This document shows positions 43,770-51,925 of a stretch of DNA of 64,000 nt, in pieces. A program made the translations under genes and the position numbers. The DNA lies in NCBI RefSeq assembly GCF_001586165.1, contig NZ_CP014608.1:1550001-1614000 (forward strand). The letters are read 5' to 3'. Below the pieces are notes generated by a model. The model had not been told where the DNA came from. It ran no database searches and worked only from the letters and a program-made list of their open reading frames with translations. This DNA comes from Obesumbacterium proteus. Its GTDB lineage: Bacteria > Pseudomonadota > Gammaproteobacteria > Enterobacterales > Enterobacteriaceae. The first letter of the stretch is position 1; every line of letters starts with the position of its first letter.

Positions 43770-43858
43770 GACTTTGCGCCACTCGCAGAGATTTTAAGCG
43801 GCTCGCGAACAAAATAACGTTAATAAGAAGAAGCACTCGCAGAGAAGAAAAGAGCGAC

Positions 43859-44623
43859 ATGGCCTACAGCAAAATTCGTCAACCGAAACTATCAGATGTC
43901 ATCGAACAGCAACTGGAATATCTGATTCTGGAAGGCACGCTGCGCCCAGGAGAAAAACTTCTTCCCGAGCGTGAGCTGGCGAAACAGTTTGATGTGTCTC
44001 GACCTTCTTTAAGAGAAGCGATACAGCGGCTAGAAGCAAAAGGATTGCTGTTGCGTCGTCAGGGAGGCGGTACTTTCGTTCAAACCAACCTCTGGCAAAG
44101 TTTTAGCGATCCCTTGGCTGAACTGCTGGCAGACCATCCAGAATCACAATTCGATTTGCTTGAAACCCGTCATGCGCTTGAAGGTATTGCTGCTTATTAC
44201 GCAGCACTGCGTGGCACAGACGAAGATTTAACCCGTATTCGCACCTGCCATCTGGTTATCCAAGAGGCGCAGGAAAGCGGCGATTTAGACGCTGAAGCGG
44301 ATGCGGTTATGCAGTATCAGGTCGCGGTGACCGAAGCTGCACATAACGTGGTTCTTCTGCATTTGTTGCGCTGCATGGCGCCGATGCTGGAGCAAAACGT
44401 GAAACAGAACTTTGAGTTGCTTTACTCGCGCCGTGAAATGTTGGCCAAGGTAAACGACCATCGTGCCAGCATTTTTGAGGCGATTGTGGCACGCGAGCCA
44501 GAGAAAGCTCGTGAAGCATCGCACCGCCATCTGGCATTTATTGAGGATATCTTGTTGGAACTCAATCGTGAGCATAGCCGCCGTGAGCGGTCGCTGCGCA
44601 GACTCCAGCAACGCAAGGATTAA
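43859..44623 (+). CDS. pdhR: Pyruvate dehydrogenase complex repressor PdhR
   Basis: PdhR is a GntR/FadR-family repressor of the pyruvate dehydrogenase operon and is released from DNA by pyruvate. The 254-residue protein starts MAYSKIRQPKLSDVIEQQLE. The winged helix (LLPERELAKQFDVSRPSLRE, then AIQRLEAKGLL) lies at about residues 35-70. A helical FCD effector domain begins around residue 95 (FDLLETRHALEGIAAYYAAL). It is the promoter-proximal gene of pdhR-aceE-aceF, and its own operator lies just upstream. Confidence 0.97.
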   Translation: MAYSKIRQPKLSDVIEQQLEYLILEGTLRPGEKLLPERELAKQFDVSRPSLREAIQRLEAKGLLLRRQGGGTFVQTNLWQSFSDPLAELLADHPESQFDLLETRHALEGIAAYYAALRGTDEDLTRIRTCHLVIQEAQESGDLDAEADAVMQYQVAVTEAAHNVVLLHLLRCMAPMLEQNVKQNFELLYSRREMLAKVNDHRASIFEAIVAREPEKAREASHRHLAFIEDILLELNREHSRRERSLRRLQQRKD

Positions 44624-44663
44624 AAACGGATTGTGAAAGCTTAGCCCTTTGATAATCCGTTTT
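44624..44663 (+). terminator. Partial terminator/attenuator after pdhR
   Basis: AAACGGATT at 44624-44632 pairs with AATCCGTTT at 44654-44662 and is followed by TATT. It starts directly after the pdhR stop. It may partly stop transcription before aceE, but the U-tract is weak. Confidence 0.55.
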
Positions 44664-44698
44664 ATTGCAACACCACTAGGCAACTAAACCCTGATTGG

Positions 44699-44748
44699 GC
44701 CTGTCTTCGTGTTTTTTCCCGACATGAAGAAAACACACGAAGACAGGC
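44699..44748 (+). promoter_or_regulatory. Long hairpin in the aceE leader
   Basis: GCCTGTCTTCGTGT (44699-44712) pairs perfectly with ACACGAAGACAGGC (44735-44748). The stem extends with T-rich/A-rich pairing around a CCCGACATG loop. It ends 36 bp before the aceE ATG. No U-tract follows, so it is not a simple terminator and may act on mRNA stability or translation. Confidence 0.75.
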
Positions 44749-44784
44749 TCCTGACAAACCATTAGACAGATAAGGAATACCACC

Positions 44785-47448
44785 ATGTCAGAACGTTTAA
44801 ACAATGACGTGGACCCGATCGAAACCCGCGACTGGCTGCAGGCGATCGAATCGGTCATCCGTGAAGAAGGTGTAGAGCGCGCTCAGTACCTGATTGATCA
44901 AGTATTGGGTGAAGCCCGTAAAGGCGGCGTAAATCTGCCTACCGGAGCGACCAGCCGCAACTACGTCAATACCATTGCGGTAGAAGACGAGCCTGCGTAC
45001 CCAGGTAATCTGGAGCTGGAACGCCGCATCCGTTCAGCGATTCGTTGGAACGCGGTCATGACTGTTCTGCGTGCATCGAAAAAGGATCTGGAGCTGGGTG
45101 GCCACATGGCTTCTTTCCAGTCTTCCGCAACGGTATACGAAGTCTGCTTTAACCACTTCTTCCGCGCTCGTAACCAGAAAGACGGCGGCGACTTGGTGTA
45201 CTTCCAGGGCCACATTTCTCCGGGCGTTTACGCTCGTGCCTTCCTTGAAGGCCGTTTGACCGAAGAACAGATGAACAACTTCCGTCAGGAAGTTCACGGT
45301 AAAGGCCTGTCCTCTTACCCGCATCCTAAACTGATGCCTGAATTCTGGCAGTTCCCAACTGTATCAATGGGTCTGGGCCCAATCGGTGCAATCTATCAGG
45401 CTAAATTCCTGAAATATCTGGAACACCGTGGCCTGAAAGACACCTCTGAACAAACCGTTTACGCTTTCTTGGGCGATGGTGAGATGGATGAGCCAGAATC
45501 TAAAGGTGCGATCACTATCGCAACTCGTGAAAAACTGGATAACCTGTGCTTCATCATCAACTGTAACCTGCAACGTCTGGATGGCCCGGTCACCGGTAAC
45601 GGCAAAATCGTTAACGAACTGGAAGGCATCTTCGCAGGCGCTGGCTGGAACGTGATTAAGGTTATCTGGGGTAGCCGTTGGGATGAGCTGCTGCGTAAAG
45701 ATACCAGCGGTAAACTGATCCAGCTGATGAACGAAACGCTGGACGGCGACTACCAGACCTTCAAATCCAAAGACGGCGCTTATGTTCGTGAGCACTTCTT
45801 CGGTCGTTACCCTGAAACCGCCGCTCTGGTTAAAGACATGAGCGATGACGAAATCTGGGCATTGAACCGTGGCGGCCACGATCCTAAGAAAGTCTACGCT
45901 GCACTGAAAAAAGCGAAAGATACCAAAGGCCAAGCGACCGTTATTCTTGCCCACACCGTTAAAGGTTATGGCATGGGTGACACCGCCGAAGGTAAGAACA
46001 TCGCTCACCAGGTTAAGAAAATGAACATGGACGGCGTGCGCCAGTTCCGTGATCGCTTCAACGTACCTGTGGCTGATTCTGAAATCGAAAAACTGCCATA
46101 CGTGACGTTTGATAAAGATTCTGAAGAGTCCAAGTACCTGCACGAACGCCGTCAGGCGCTGCAAGGCTACCTGCCAACTCGTCTGACTCACTTCACCGAG
46201 AAACTGGAAATGCCTGCGCTGTCAGACTTCGGTTCTCTGTTGGAAGAGCAGAACAAAGAAATTTCCACCACCATCGCTTTCGTTCGTGCCCTGAACGTGA
46301 TGCTGAAGAACAAGTCGATCAAAGATCGTCTGGTTCCAATCATCGCCGACGAAGCGCGTACCTTTGGTATGGAAGGCCTGTTCCGTCAGATCGGTATCTA
46401 CAGCCCTAACGGCCAGCAGTACACCCCGCAGGACCGTGAGCAGGTTGCTTACTACAAAGAAGACGAAAAAGGTCAGATCCTGCAGGAAGGTATCAACGAA
46501 CTGGGTGCAGCATCATCTTGGCTGGCGGCGGCAACGTCTTACAGCACCAACGATCTGCCAATGATCCCGTTCTACATCTACTACTCCATGTTCGGTTTCC
46601 AGCGTATCGGCGACCTGTGCTGGGCAGCGGGTGACCAACAGGCTCGTGGCTTCCTGATCGGTGGTACTTCAGGTCGTACAACCCTGAACGGTGAAGGTCT
46701 GCAGCACGAAGATGGCCATAGCCACATTCAGTCTCTGACTATCCCGAACTGTATCTCTTACGATCCAGCATACGCTTACGAAGTGGCAGTCATCATGCAT
46801 GACGGCTTGGAGCGCATGTACGGTGAAGCACAAGAAAACGTTTACTACTACATCACTACGCTGAACGAAAACTACCACATGCCGGCAATGCCGCAGGGTG
46901 CAGAAGAAGGTATCCGTAAAGGTATCTACAAACTGGAAACTCTGGAAGGTAGCAAAGGTAAGGTTCAGTTGCTGGGTTCAGGCTCTATCCTGCGTCACGT
47001 TCGTGAAGCGGCTAAGATCCTGGCTGAAGAATACGGCGTGGGTTCTGATACCTACAGCGTAACTTCCTTCACCGAGCTGGCTCGTGATGGTCAGGACTGT
47101 GAGCGTTGGAACATGCTGCACCCAACCGAAACTCCACGTGTACCGTACATCGCTCAGGTGATGAACGATGCGCCAGCGGTTGCGTCTACCGACTACATGA
47201 AGCTGTTCGCAGAACAGGTTCGTACTTACGTTCCAGCCAGCGATTATCGCGTACTGGGTACTGACGGCTTCGGTCGTTCAGACAGCCGCGAAAACCTGCG
47301 TCACCACTTTGAAGTTGATGCTTCTTACGTTGTGGTTGCTGCACTGGGTGAACTGGCTAAACGCGGTGAAATCGAAGCTTCTGTGGTTGCTGATGCAATT
47401 AAGAAATTCGACATCAACCCAGAAAAAGTTAACCCGCGTCTGGCATAA
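44785..47448 (+). CDS. aceE: Pyruvate dehydrogenase E1 component
   Basis: AceE is the homodimeric ThDP-dependent E1 that decarboxylates pyruvate and acetylates the lipoyl groups of AceF. The 887-residue protein equals E. coli in length. It starts MSERLNNDVDPIETRDWLQA. The ThDP motif is AFLGDGEMDEPESKGAI, followed by NLCFIINCNLQRLDGPVTGN. Near-perfect conservation is visible throughout (LQHEDGHSHIQSLTIPNCIS). Codon choice is strongly biased to highly expressed types. aceF starts 13 bp after the stop. Confidence 0.98.
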   Translation: MSERLNNDVDPIETRDWLQAIESVIREEGVERAQYLIDQVLGEARKGGVNLPTGATSRNYVNTIAVEDEPAYPGNLELERRIRSAIRWNAVMTVLRASKKDLELGGHMASFQSSATVYEVCFNHFFRARNQKDGGDLVYFQGHISPGVYARAFLEGRLTEEQMNNFRQEVHGKGLSSYPHPKLMPEFWQFPTVSMGLGPIGAIYQAKFLKYLEHRGLKDTSEQTVYAFLGDGEMDEPESKGAITIATREKLDNLCFIINCNLQRLDGPVTGNGKIVNELEGIFAGAGWNVIKVIWGSRWDELLRKDTSGKLIQLMNETLDGDYQTFKSKDGAYVREHFFGRYPETAALVKDMSDDEIWALNRGGHDPKKVYAALKKAKDTKGQATVILAHTVKGYGMGDTAEGKNIAHQVKKMNMDGVRQFRDRFNVPVADSEIEKLPYVTFDKDSEESKYLHERRQALQGYLPTRLTHFTEKLEMPALSDFGSLLEEQNKEISTTIAFVRALNVMLKNKSIKDRLVPIIADEARTFGMEGLFRQIGIYSPNGQQYTPQDREQVAYYKEDEKGQILQEGINELGAASSWLAAATSYSTNDLPMIPFYIYYSMFGFQRIGDLCWAAGDQQARGFLIGGTSGRTTLNGEGLQHEDGHSHIQSLTIPNCISYDPAYAYEVAVIMHDGLERMYGEAQENVYYYITTLNENYHMPAMPQGAEEGIRKGIYKLETLEGSKGKVQLLGSGSILRHVREAAKILAEEYGVGSDTYSVTSFTELARDGQDCERWNMLHPTETPRVPYIAQVMNDAPAVASTDYMKLFAEQVRTYVPASDYRVLGTDGFGRSDSRENLRHHFEVDASYVVVAALGELAKRGEIEASVVADAIKKFDINPEKVNPRLA

Positions 47449-47461
47449 GAGGTACAGAAGA

Positions 47462-49336
47462 ATGTCTATCGAAATTAATGTACCGGACATCGGTGCTGAT
47501 GAAGTTGAAGTTACCGAAGTGATGGTAAAAGTGGGCGATAAAGTGGAAGCCGAACAGTCTTTGATCACCGTTGAAGGTGACAAAGCTTCCATGGAAGTCC
47601 CATCGCCACAGGCCGGTGTAGTTAAAGAAATTAAAGTTTCCGTGGGCGACAAAGTCGAAACCGGCAAACTGATCATGATCTTTGAAGCCGAAGGTGCAGC
47701 AGCCGCTGCACCAGCTAAAGCCGAAGAGAAACCAGCGGCCGCACCTGCTCCGGCAGCTGCCGCTGCAGCAAAAGATGTTGAAGTTCCAGACATCGGCGCC
47801 GACGAAGTTGAAGTCACCGAAGTGATGGTGAAAGTAGGCGATACCGTTGAAGCGGAACAGTCTCTGATCACCGTAGAAGGCGACAAAGCTTCTATGGAAG
47901 TTCCTGCATCGTTTGCGGGTGTGGTTAAAGAGATCAAGATTGCGACCGGTGACAAAGTGAAAACTGGCTCACTGATCATGGTCTTCGAAGTGGCTGGCGC
48001 TGCGCCTGCCGCTTCTGCACCGGCACAGTCTGCGGCTCCTGCTGCTGCGGCTGCATCAGCGGTGAAAGATGTTGAAGTTCCAGACATCGGCGGTGACGAA
48101 GTTGAAGTGACTGAAGTGATGGTAAAAGTGGGCGATAAAGTTGCCGCTGAACAATCACTGATTACCGTAGAAGGCGATAAAGCCTCTATGGAAGTCCCAG
48201 CTCCGTTCGCGGGTGTGGTTAAAGAAATCAAGATCGCGACCGGCGATAAAGTCAAAACCGGCTCACTGATCATGACCTTTGAAGTAGAAGGCGCGGCACC
48301 TGCGGCTGCACCAGCTGCTAAACAGGACGCTGCTCCGGCTAAACAGGAACAGAAAGCTGCCCCTGCGCCAGCGGCTAAAGCTGAATCGAAGGGCGAGTTT
48401 GCTGAAAACGACGCTTACGTTCACGCAACGCCGGTTATCCGTCGCTTGGCACGTGAATTCGGTGTGAACCTGGCGAAAGTCAAAGGTTCTGGCCGTAAAG
48501 GTCGTATACTGCGCGAAGACGTTCAGGCTTACGTGAAAGATGCGGTTAAACGCGCTGAATCTGCTCCGGCAGCAGCTGCGGGTGGCGGTATTCCGGGCAT
48601 GCTGCCTTGGCCGAAAGTTGACTTCAGCAAGTTCGGTGAAATCGAAGAAGTTGAATTGGGCCGTATCCAGAAAATCTCTGGTGCTAACCTGAGCCGTAAC
48701 TGGGTGATGATCCCGCACGTTACGCACTTCGACAAAACAGATATCACCGATCTGGAAGCGTTCCGTAAACAGCAGAACGCCGAAGCTGAGAAACGTAAAC
48801 TGGACGTGAAATTCACCCCAGTGGTCTTCATCATGAAAGCCGTTGCGGCAGCGCTTGAGCAGATGCCACGTTTCAACAGCTCTTTGTCTGAAGACGCACA
48901 GCGCCTGACGCTGAAGAAATACATCAACATCGGTGTTGCGGTTGATACGCCAAATGGTCTGGTTGTTCCTGTCTTCAAAGACGTTAACAAGAAGAGCATT
49001 ACTGAGCTGTCCCGTGAACTGACGGTGATCTCTAAGAAAGCGCGTGATGGTAAGCTGACGGCTGGCGAAATGCAGGGCGGTTGCTTCACCATCTCTAGCA
49101 TCGGTGGCCTGGGTACAACCCACTTCGCGCCGATTGTTAACGCGCCTGAAGTCGCTATCTTGGGTGTTTCTAAATCAGCGATTGAGCCGGTATGGAATGG
49201 TAAAGAGTTTATGCCGCGTCTGATGATGCCGATTTCTCTTTCCTTCGACCACCGCGTGATTGACGGTGCTGATGGTGCTCGCTTTATCACCATCATCAAC
49301 AATATGCTGTCAGACATTCGTCGCCTGGTGATGTAA
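47462..49336 (+). CDS. aceF: Pyruvate dehydrogenase E2, dihydrolipoyl acetyltransferase
   Basis: AceF is the structural core of the pyruvate dehydrogenase complex. From ATG 47462 it has 624 residues. Three lipoyl domains are present, each with the GDKASMEVP lipoylation motif (lysines near 41, 142 and 240), joined by Ala/Pro-rich linkers. An E1/E3-binding domain (HATPVIRRLAREFGVNLAKV) comes next. The catalytic domain ends with the active-site His in SFDHRVIDGADGARF. The open frame continues upstream into aceE but the true start is set by alignment with E. coli. A terminator follows, so lpdA is served partly by its own promoter. Confidence 0.97.
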   Translation: MSIEINVPDIGADEVEVTEVMVKVGDKVEAEQSLITVEGDKASMEVPSPQAGVVKEIKVSVGDKVETGKLIMIFEAEGAAAAAPAKAEEKPAAAPAPAAAAAAKDVEVPDIGADEVEVTEVMVKVGDTVEAEQSLITVEGDKASMEVPASFAGVVKEIKIATGDKVKTGSLIMVFEVAGAAPAASAPAQSAAPAAAAASAVKDVEVPDIGGDEVEVTEVMVKVGDKVAAEQSLITVEGDKASMEVPAPFAGVVKEIKIATGDKVKTGSLIMTFEVEGAAPAAAPAAKQDAAPAKQEQKAAPAPAAKAESKGEFAENDAYVHATPVIRRLAREFGVNLAKVKGSGRKGRILREDVQAYVKDAVKRAESAPAAAAGGGIPGMLPWPKVDFSKFGEIEEVELGRIQKISGANLSRNWVMIPHVTHFDKTDITDLEAFRKQQNAEAEKRKLDVKFTPVVFIMKAVAAALEQMPRFNSSLSEDAQRLTLKKYINIGVAVDTPNGLVVPVFKDVNKKSITELSRELTVISKKARDGKLTAGEMQGGCFTISSIGGLGTTHFAPIVNAPEVAILGVSKSAIEPVWNGKEFMPRLMMPISLSFDHRVIDGADGARFITIINNMLSDIRRLVM

Positions 49337-49340
49337 CCCT

Positions 49341-49368
49341 AAAAGCCGGCCAAACGGCCGGCTTTTTT
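49341..49368 (+). terminator. Terminator of pdhR-aceEF
   Basis: AAAAGCCGGCC (49341-49351) and GGCCGGCTTTT (49356-49366) form an 11-bp perfect stem around AAAC and run into T6. Confidence 0.93.
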
Positions 49369-49441
49369 CTTCAAGTGCGTCAGTGCTGGAGCTAATACGG
49401 TTCAGCATTGGATAGTGAGACTTTCGTCACCCGATCAAAGC

Positions 49442-49471
49442 TTTACATAATTGTTAACATTTTTGTAAACT
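49442..49471 (+). promoter_or_regulatory. lpdA promoter with possible ArcA site
   Basis: TTTACA at 49442-49447 and TAAACT at 49466-49471, 18 bp apart, resemble the E. coli lpd promoter (TTGTTAACAATTTTGTAAAAT region). The enclosed TTGTTAACATTTTTG resembles the GTTAA direct repeats bound by ArcA-P, which represses lpd in E. coli without oxygen. Confidence 0.65.
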
Positions 49472-49508
49472 ATGGGCAGTACGAGCGTCCCGGTGGTAGA
49501 TGGGCGTT

Positions 49509-49628
49509 ATGAATGACTCTCCTCTTTCCTTTGGAAATAAAGGTTGTGAGCCAAACAATGACGTTGGCAGTGATGTTATCAATGTGGATGATGTCGCACC
49601 CGCCGGACAAACAATAAAGAGGTCATGA
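49509..49628 (+). CDS. Possible leader ORF coupled to lpdA
   Basis: An ATG at 49509 opens a 39-codon frame (MNDSPLSFGNKGCEPNNDVG...) that closes with TGA at 49626-49628. The stop overlaps the lpdA ATG at 49628 as TGATG, the classic coupling arrangement. The upstream GGTAGATGGG is a mediocre ribosome site. The peptide is hydrophilic and acidic and resembles nothing known to me. It could be chance. Confidence 0.3.
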   Translation: MNDSPLSFGNKGCEPNNDVGSDVINVDDVAPAGQTIKRS

Positions 49629-51052
49629 TGAGTACTGAAATTAAAACTCAGGTCGTGGTACTTGGGGCGGGCCCTGCAGGTTACTCTGCGGCTTTCCGTT
49701 GCGCGGATTTAGGTCTAGAAACCATCATCGTTGAACGTTACTCCACCTTAGGTGGCGTATGTTTAAACGTCGGTTGTATCCCTTCTAAGGCTTTGCTGCA
49801 CGTCGCTAAAGTGATTGAAGAAGCCAAAGCCTTAGCAGAGCACGGCATCGTTTTCGGTGAGCCGAAAACTGACATCGATAAAGTTCGTGTCTGGAAAGAA
49901 AAAGTTATCACTCAGCTGACCGGCGGTCTGGCTGGGATGGCAAAAGGCCGTAAAGTGAAAGTGGTTAACGGTCTGGGCAAATTCACCGGTGCTAACACAC
50001 TGGAAGTTGAAGGCGAAAACGGCACGACCGTGATTAACTTCGACAACGCGATTATCGCTGCGGGCTCTCGTCCAATTCAGCTGCCGTTCATTCCACATGA
50101 AGATCCACGCGTTTGGGATTCAACCGATGCGCTGGCGTTGAAATCTGTCCCAGAACGTCTGCTGGTGATGGGCGGTGGTATTATCGGTCTGGAAATGGGT
50201 ACCGTTTACCACGCGCTGGGTTCTCAGATTGACGTTGTTGAAATGTTTGATCAGGTCATCCCTGCCGCTGACAAAGACGTGGTGAAAGTGTTCACCAAGC
50301 GTATCAGCAAACAATTTAACCTGATGCTGGAAACCAAAGTGACCGCGGTAGAAGCCAAAGAAGATGGTATCTACGTCACGATGGAAGGCAAAAAAGCGCC
50401 AGCAGAACCACAGCGTTACGACGCGGTTCTGGTTGCTATCGGTCGTGTACCAAACGGTAAACAGCTGGAAGCGGGCAAAGCGGGTGTGGAAGTTGACGAA
50501 CGTGGCTTTATCCACGTCGACAAACAGCTGCGTACCAACGTACCGCACATCTTTGCTATCGGCGATATCGTCGGTCAGCCAATGCTGGCACACAAAGGTG
50601 TTCACGAAGGTCACGTTGCCGCTGAAGTTATCGCGGGCATGAAGCACTACTTCGATCCTAAGGTAATTCCTTCGATTGCTTATACCGAGCCGGAAGTTGC
50701 CTGGGTTGGTCTGACCGAGAAAGAAGCGAAAGAAAAAGGCATCAGCTACGAAACATCCACCTTCCCGTGGGCTGCTTCAGGCCGTGCTATCGCTTCCGAT
50801 TGTGCAGACGGCATGACCAAACTGATCTTCGACAAAGAAACTCACCGTATCATCGGTGGTGCGATTGTCGGTACTAACGGCGGCGAGCTGTTAGGTGAAA
50901 TCGGTCTGGCCATTGAGATGGGTTGTGACGCTGAAGATATCGCGCTGACTATCCATGCTCACCCAACGCTGCATGAATCCGTTGGTTTAGCCGCAGAGAT
51001 CTACGAAGGTAGCATCACTGACCTGCCGAACCCGAAAGCGAAGAAAAAATAA
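49628..51052 (+). CDS. lpdA: Dihydrolipoyl dehydrogenase (E3)
   Basis: LpdA is the FAD-dependent E3 shared by pyruvate dehydrogenase, 2-oxoglutarate dehydrogenase and the glycine cleavage system. The 474-residue protein starts MSTEIKTQVVVLGAGPAGYS, the FAD dinucleotide fold. The redox disulfide is GGVCLNVGCIPSKALLH, the NAD fold is LVMGGGIIGLEMGTVY, and the C-terminal active-site His-Glu pair is in HAHPTLHESVG. Of two adjacent ATGs, 49628 has the better spacing from AAGAGG (49617-49622). It is closed by a terminator. Confidence 0.97.
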   Translation: MSTEIKTQVVVLGAGPAGYSAAFRCADLGLETIIVERYSTLGGVCLNVGCIPSKALLHVAKVIEEAKALAEHGIVFGEPKTDIDKVRVWKEKVITQLTGGLAGMAKGRKVKVVNGLGKFTGANTLEVEGENGTTVINFDNAIIAAGSRPIQLPFIPHEDPRVWDSTDALALKSVPERLLVMGGGIIGLEMGTVYHALGSQIDVVEMFDQVIPAADKDVVKVFTKRISKQFNLMLETKVTAVEAKEDGIYVTMEGKKAPAEPQRYDAVLVAIGRVPNGKQLEAGKAGVEVDERGFIHVDKQLRTNVPHIFAIGDIVGQPMLAHKGVHEGHVAAEVIAGMKHYFDPKVIPSIAYTEPEVAWVGLTEKEAKEKGISYETSTFPWAASGRAIASDCADGMTKLIFDKETHRIIGGAIVGTNGGELLGEIGLAIEMGCDAEDIALTIHAHPTLHESVGLAAEIYEGSITDLPNPKAKKK

Positions 51053-51080
51053 TTTTTTAGCGGACTACGCTAAAATGTAA

Positions 51081-51108
51081 AACGGCTCCCTCGGGAGCCG
51101 TTTTTTTA
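51081..51108 (+). terminator. Terminator of lpdA
   Basis: AACGGCTCC (51081-51089) pairs with GGAGCCGTT (51094-51102) around CTCG, then T-rich sequence. It may also serve the opposing small gene. Confidence 0.92.
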
Positions 51109-51135
51109 TGCCATTTTCAGCTGCTACTCACGCTG

Positions 51136-51393
51136 CTAATCGTCTTTAAATCCAATAAAAAAGGCGATGGTAAACAGCAATACCCCAATCAACAGCGCAA
51201 ACAAAAAGAAATTCATTCCCCAAATCATGGGGCCATTGTCGAGGTCTGTGCGGGCGAGATCGTTTCCGTTGAGTACCAGATACTGTGACTGGGTCGTGTC
51301 GATCAGGAAAAACAGCGCACCGACGGCCAATAAAACGGAGGCAATCTGTAGCACTGTAAGATAAAAACTTTTCGACTTCCTTTTAAGTATCAT
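51136..51393 (-). CDS. Small two-helix membrane protein of unknown function
   Basis: This 85-residue protein has a basic N-terminus (MILKRKSKSFYL), one membrane helix at about residues 13-31 and a second at about 57-79. A hydrophilic loop of about 25 residues lies between them, and the protein ends FFIGFKDD. AGGATGCGAA precedes the ATG, a reasonable ribosome site. I do not recognise a family with confidence. E. coli has the unrelated yacH at this place. Convergent orientation with lpdA suggests its own promoter in the gap to acnB. Confidence 0.65.
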   Translation of the reverse strand: MILKRKSKSFYLTVLQIASVLLAVGALFFLIDTTQSQYLVLNGNDLARTDLDNGPMIWGMNFFLFALLIGVLLFTIAFFIGFKDD

Positions 51394-51639
51394 TTCGCAT
51401 CCTGCATCTACTCGTGGTGATAGTGGATCATAGCGAAAAAAACCGCGCTTAGATCCTAGAACAGATCAAGATTTATCAGTTTTCGACATTTAATACTGTT
51501 ACAGAACGATACCAATTTGCATTATGCGCTATTTATGTTGCTTTTATGTGAACAGTTTAACAACCGAGTTAAATCCTGATATGCTGGATGGGCATAACCG
51601 GGTACTCTACTCATGAAGACCTTGTAACTTGAAAGGTTT

Positions 51640-51765
51640 TATCTCCGTCATACTTCAAGCTGCTTATGCGTTGGCTGCACCCGCTCACCCTAGTCACTTA
51701 CTTGAGTAAGTTCCTAGGGACTCACAGGTTTGCCGCCTTCAATCAGCTTGAATTATTTTGGGGGT
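51640..51765. repeat. Full-length ERIC element upstream of acnB
   Basis: The sequence follows the ERIC consensus from CTCCGTCATACTTCAAGCTG through the diagnostic core CGCTCACCCTAGTCACTTAC and GAGTAAGTTCCTAGGGACTC to CAGCTTGAATTATTTTGG. The core forms a long hairpin (CCCTAG...CTAGGG with ACTTACTTGAGTAAGT). The outer TTCAAGCTG and CAGCTTGAA also pair. It lies about 160 bp upstream of acnB. Confidence 0.93.
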
Positions 51766-51771
51766 ACTTTC

Positions 51772-51881
51772 AGAGCGTGGGACAACGCTCTAAAGACATC
51801 TTACTTACCCGTAACCCGGTGGTGGGTGTGTTCCGTAGTAGGTTTTTACACCGTCTCGAGAACGTACTACGAAACACACCC
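51772..51881 (+). promoter_or_regulatory. Two hairpins in the acnB upstream region
   Basis: AGAGCGT/ACGCTCT (51772-51791) forms a small hairpin. A second has a 17-bp stem with one mismatch, GGGTGTGTTCCGTAGTA (51824-51840) and TACTACGAAACACACCC (51865-51881). The second ends 44 bp before the acnB start. Neither has a U-tract. Leader structure affecting acnB mRNA is an inference. Confidence 0.65.
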
Positions 51882-51925
51882 TCTGCACACATAATGACTC
51901 CAACAATGAGAGCGAGGATAAAGTC

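Noticed and set aside
47309..47461. Upstream extension of aceF into aceE
   Set aside because: It is only the absence of a stop in an aceE out-of-frame stretch; the true start aligns with E. coli.
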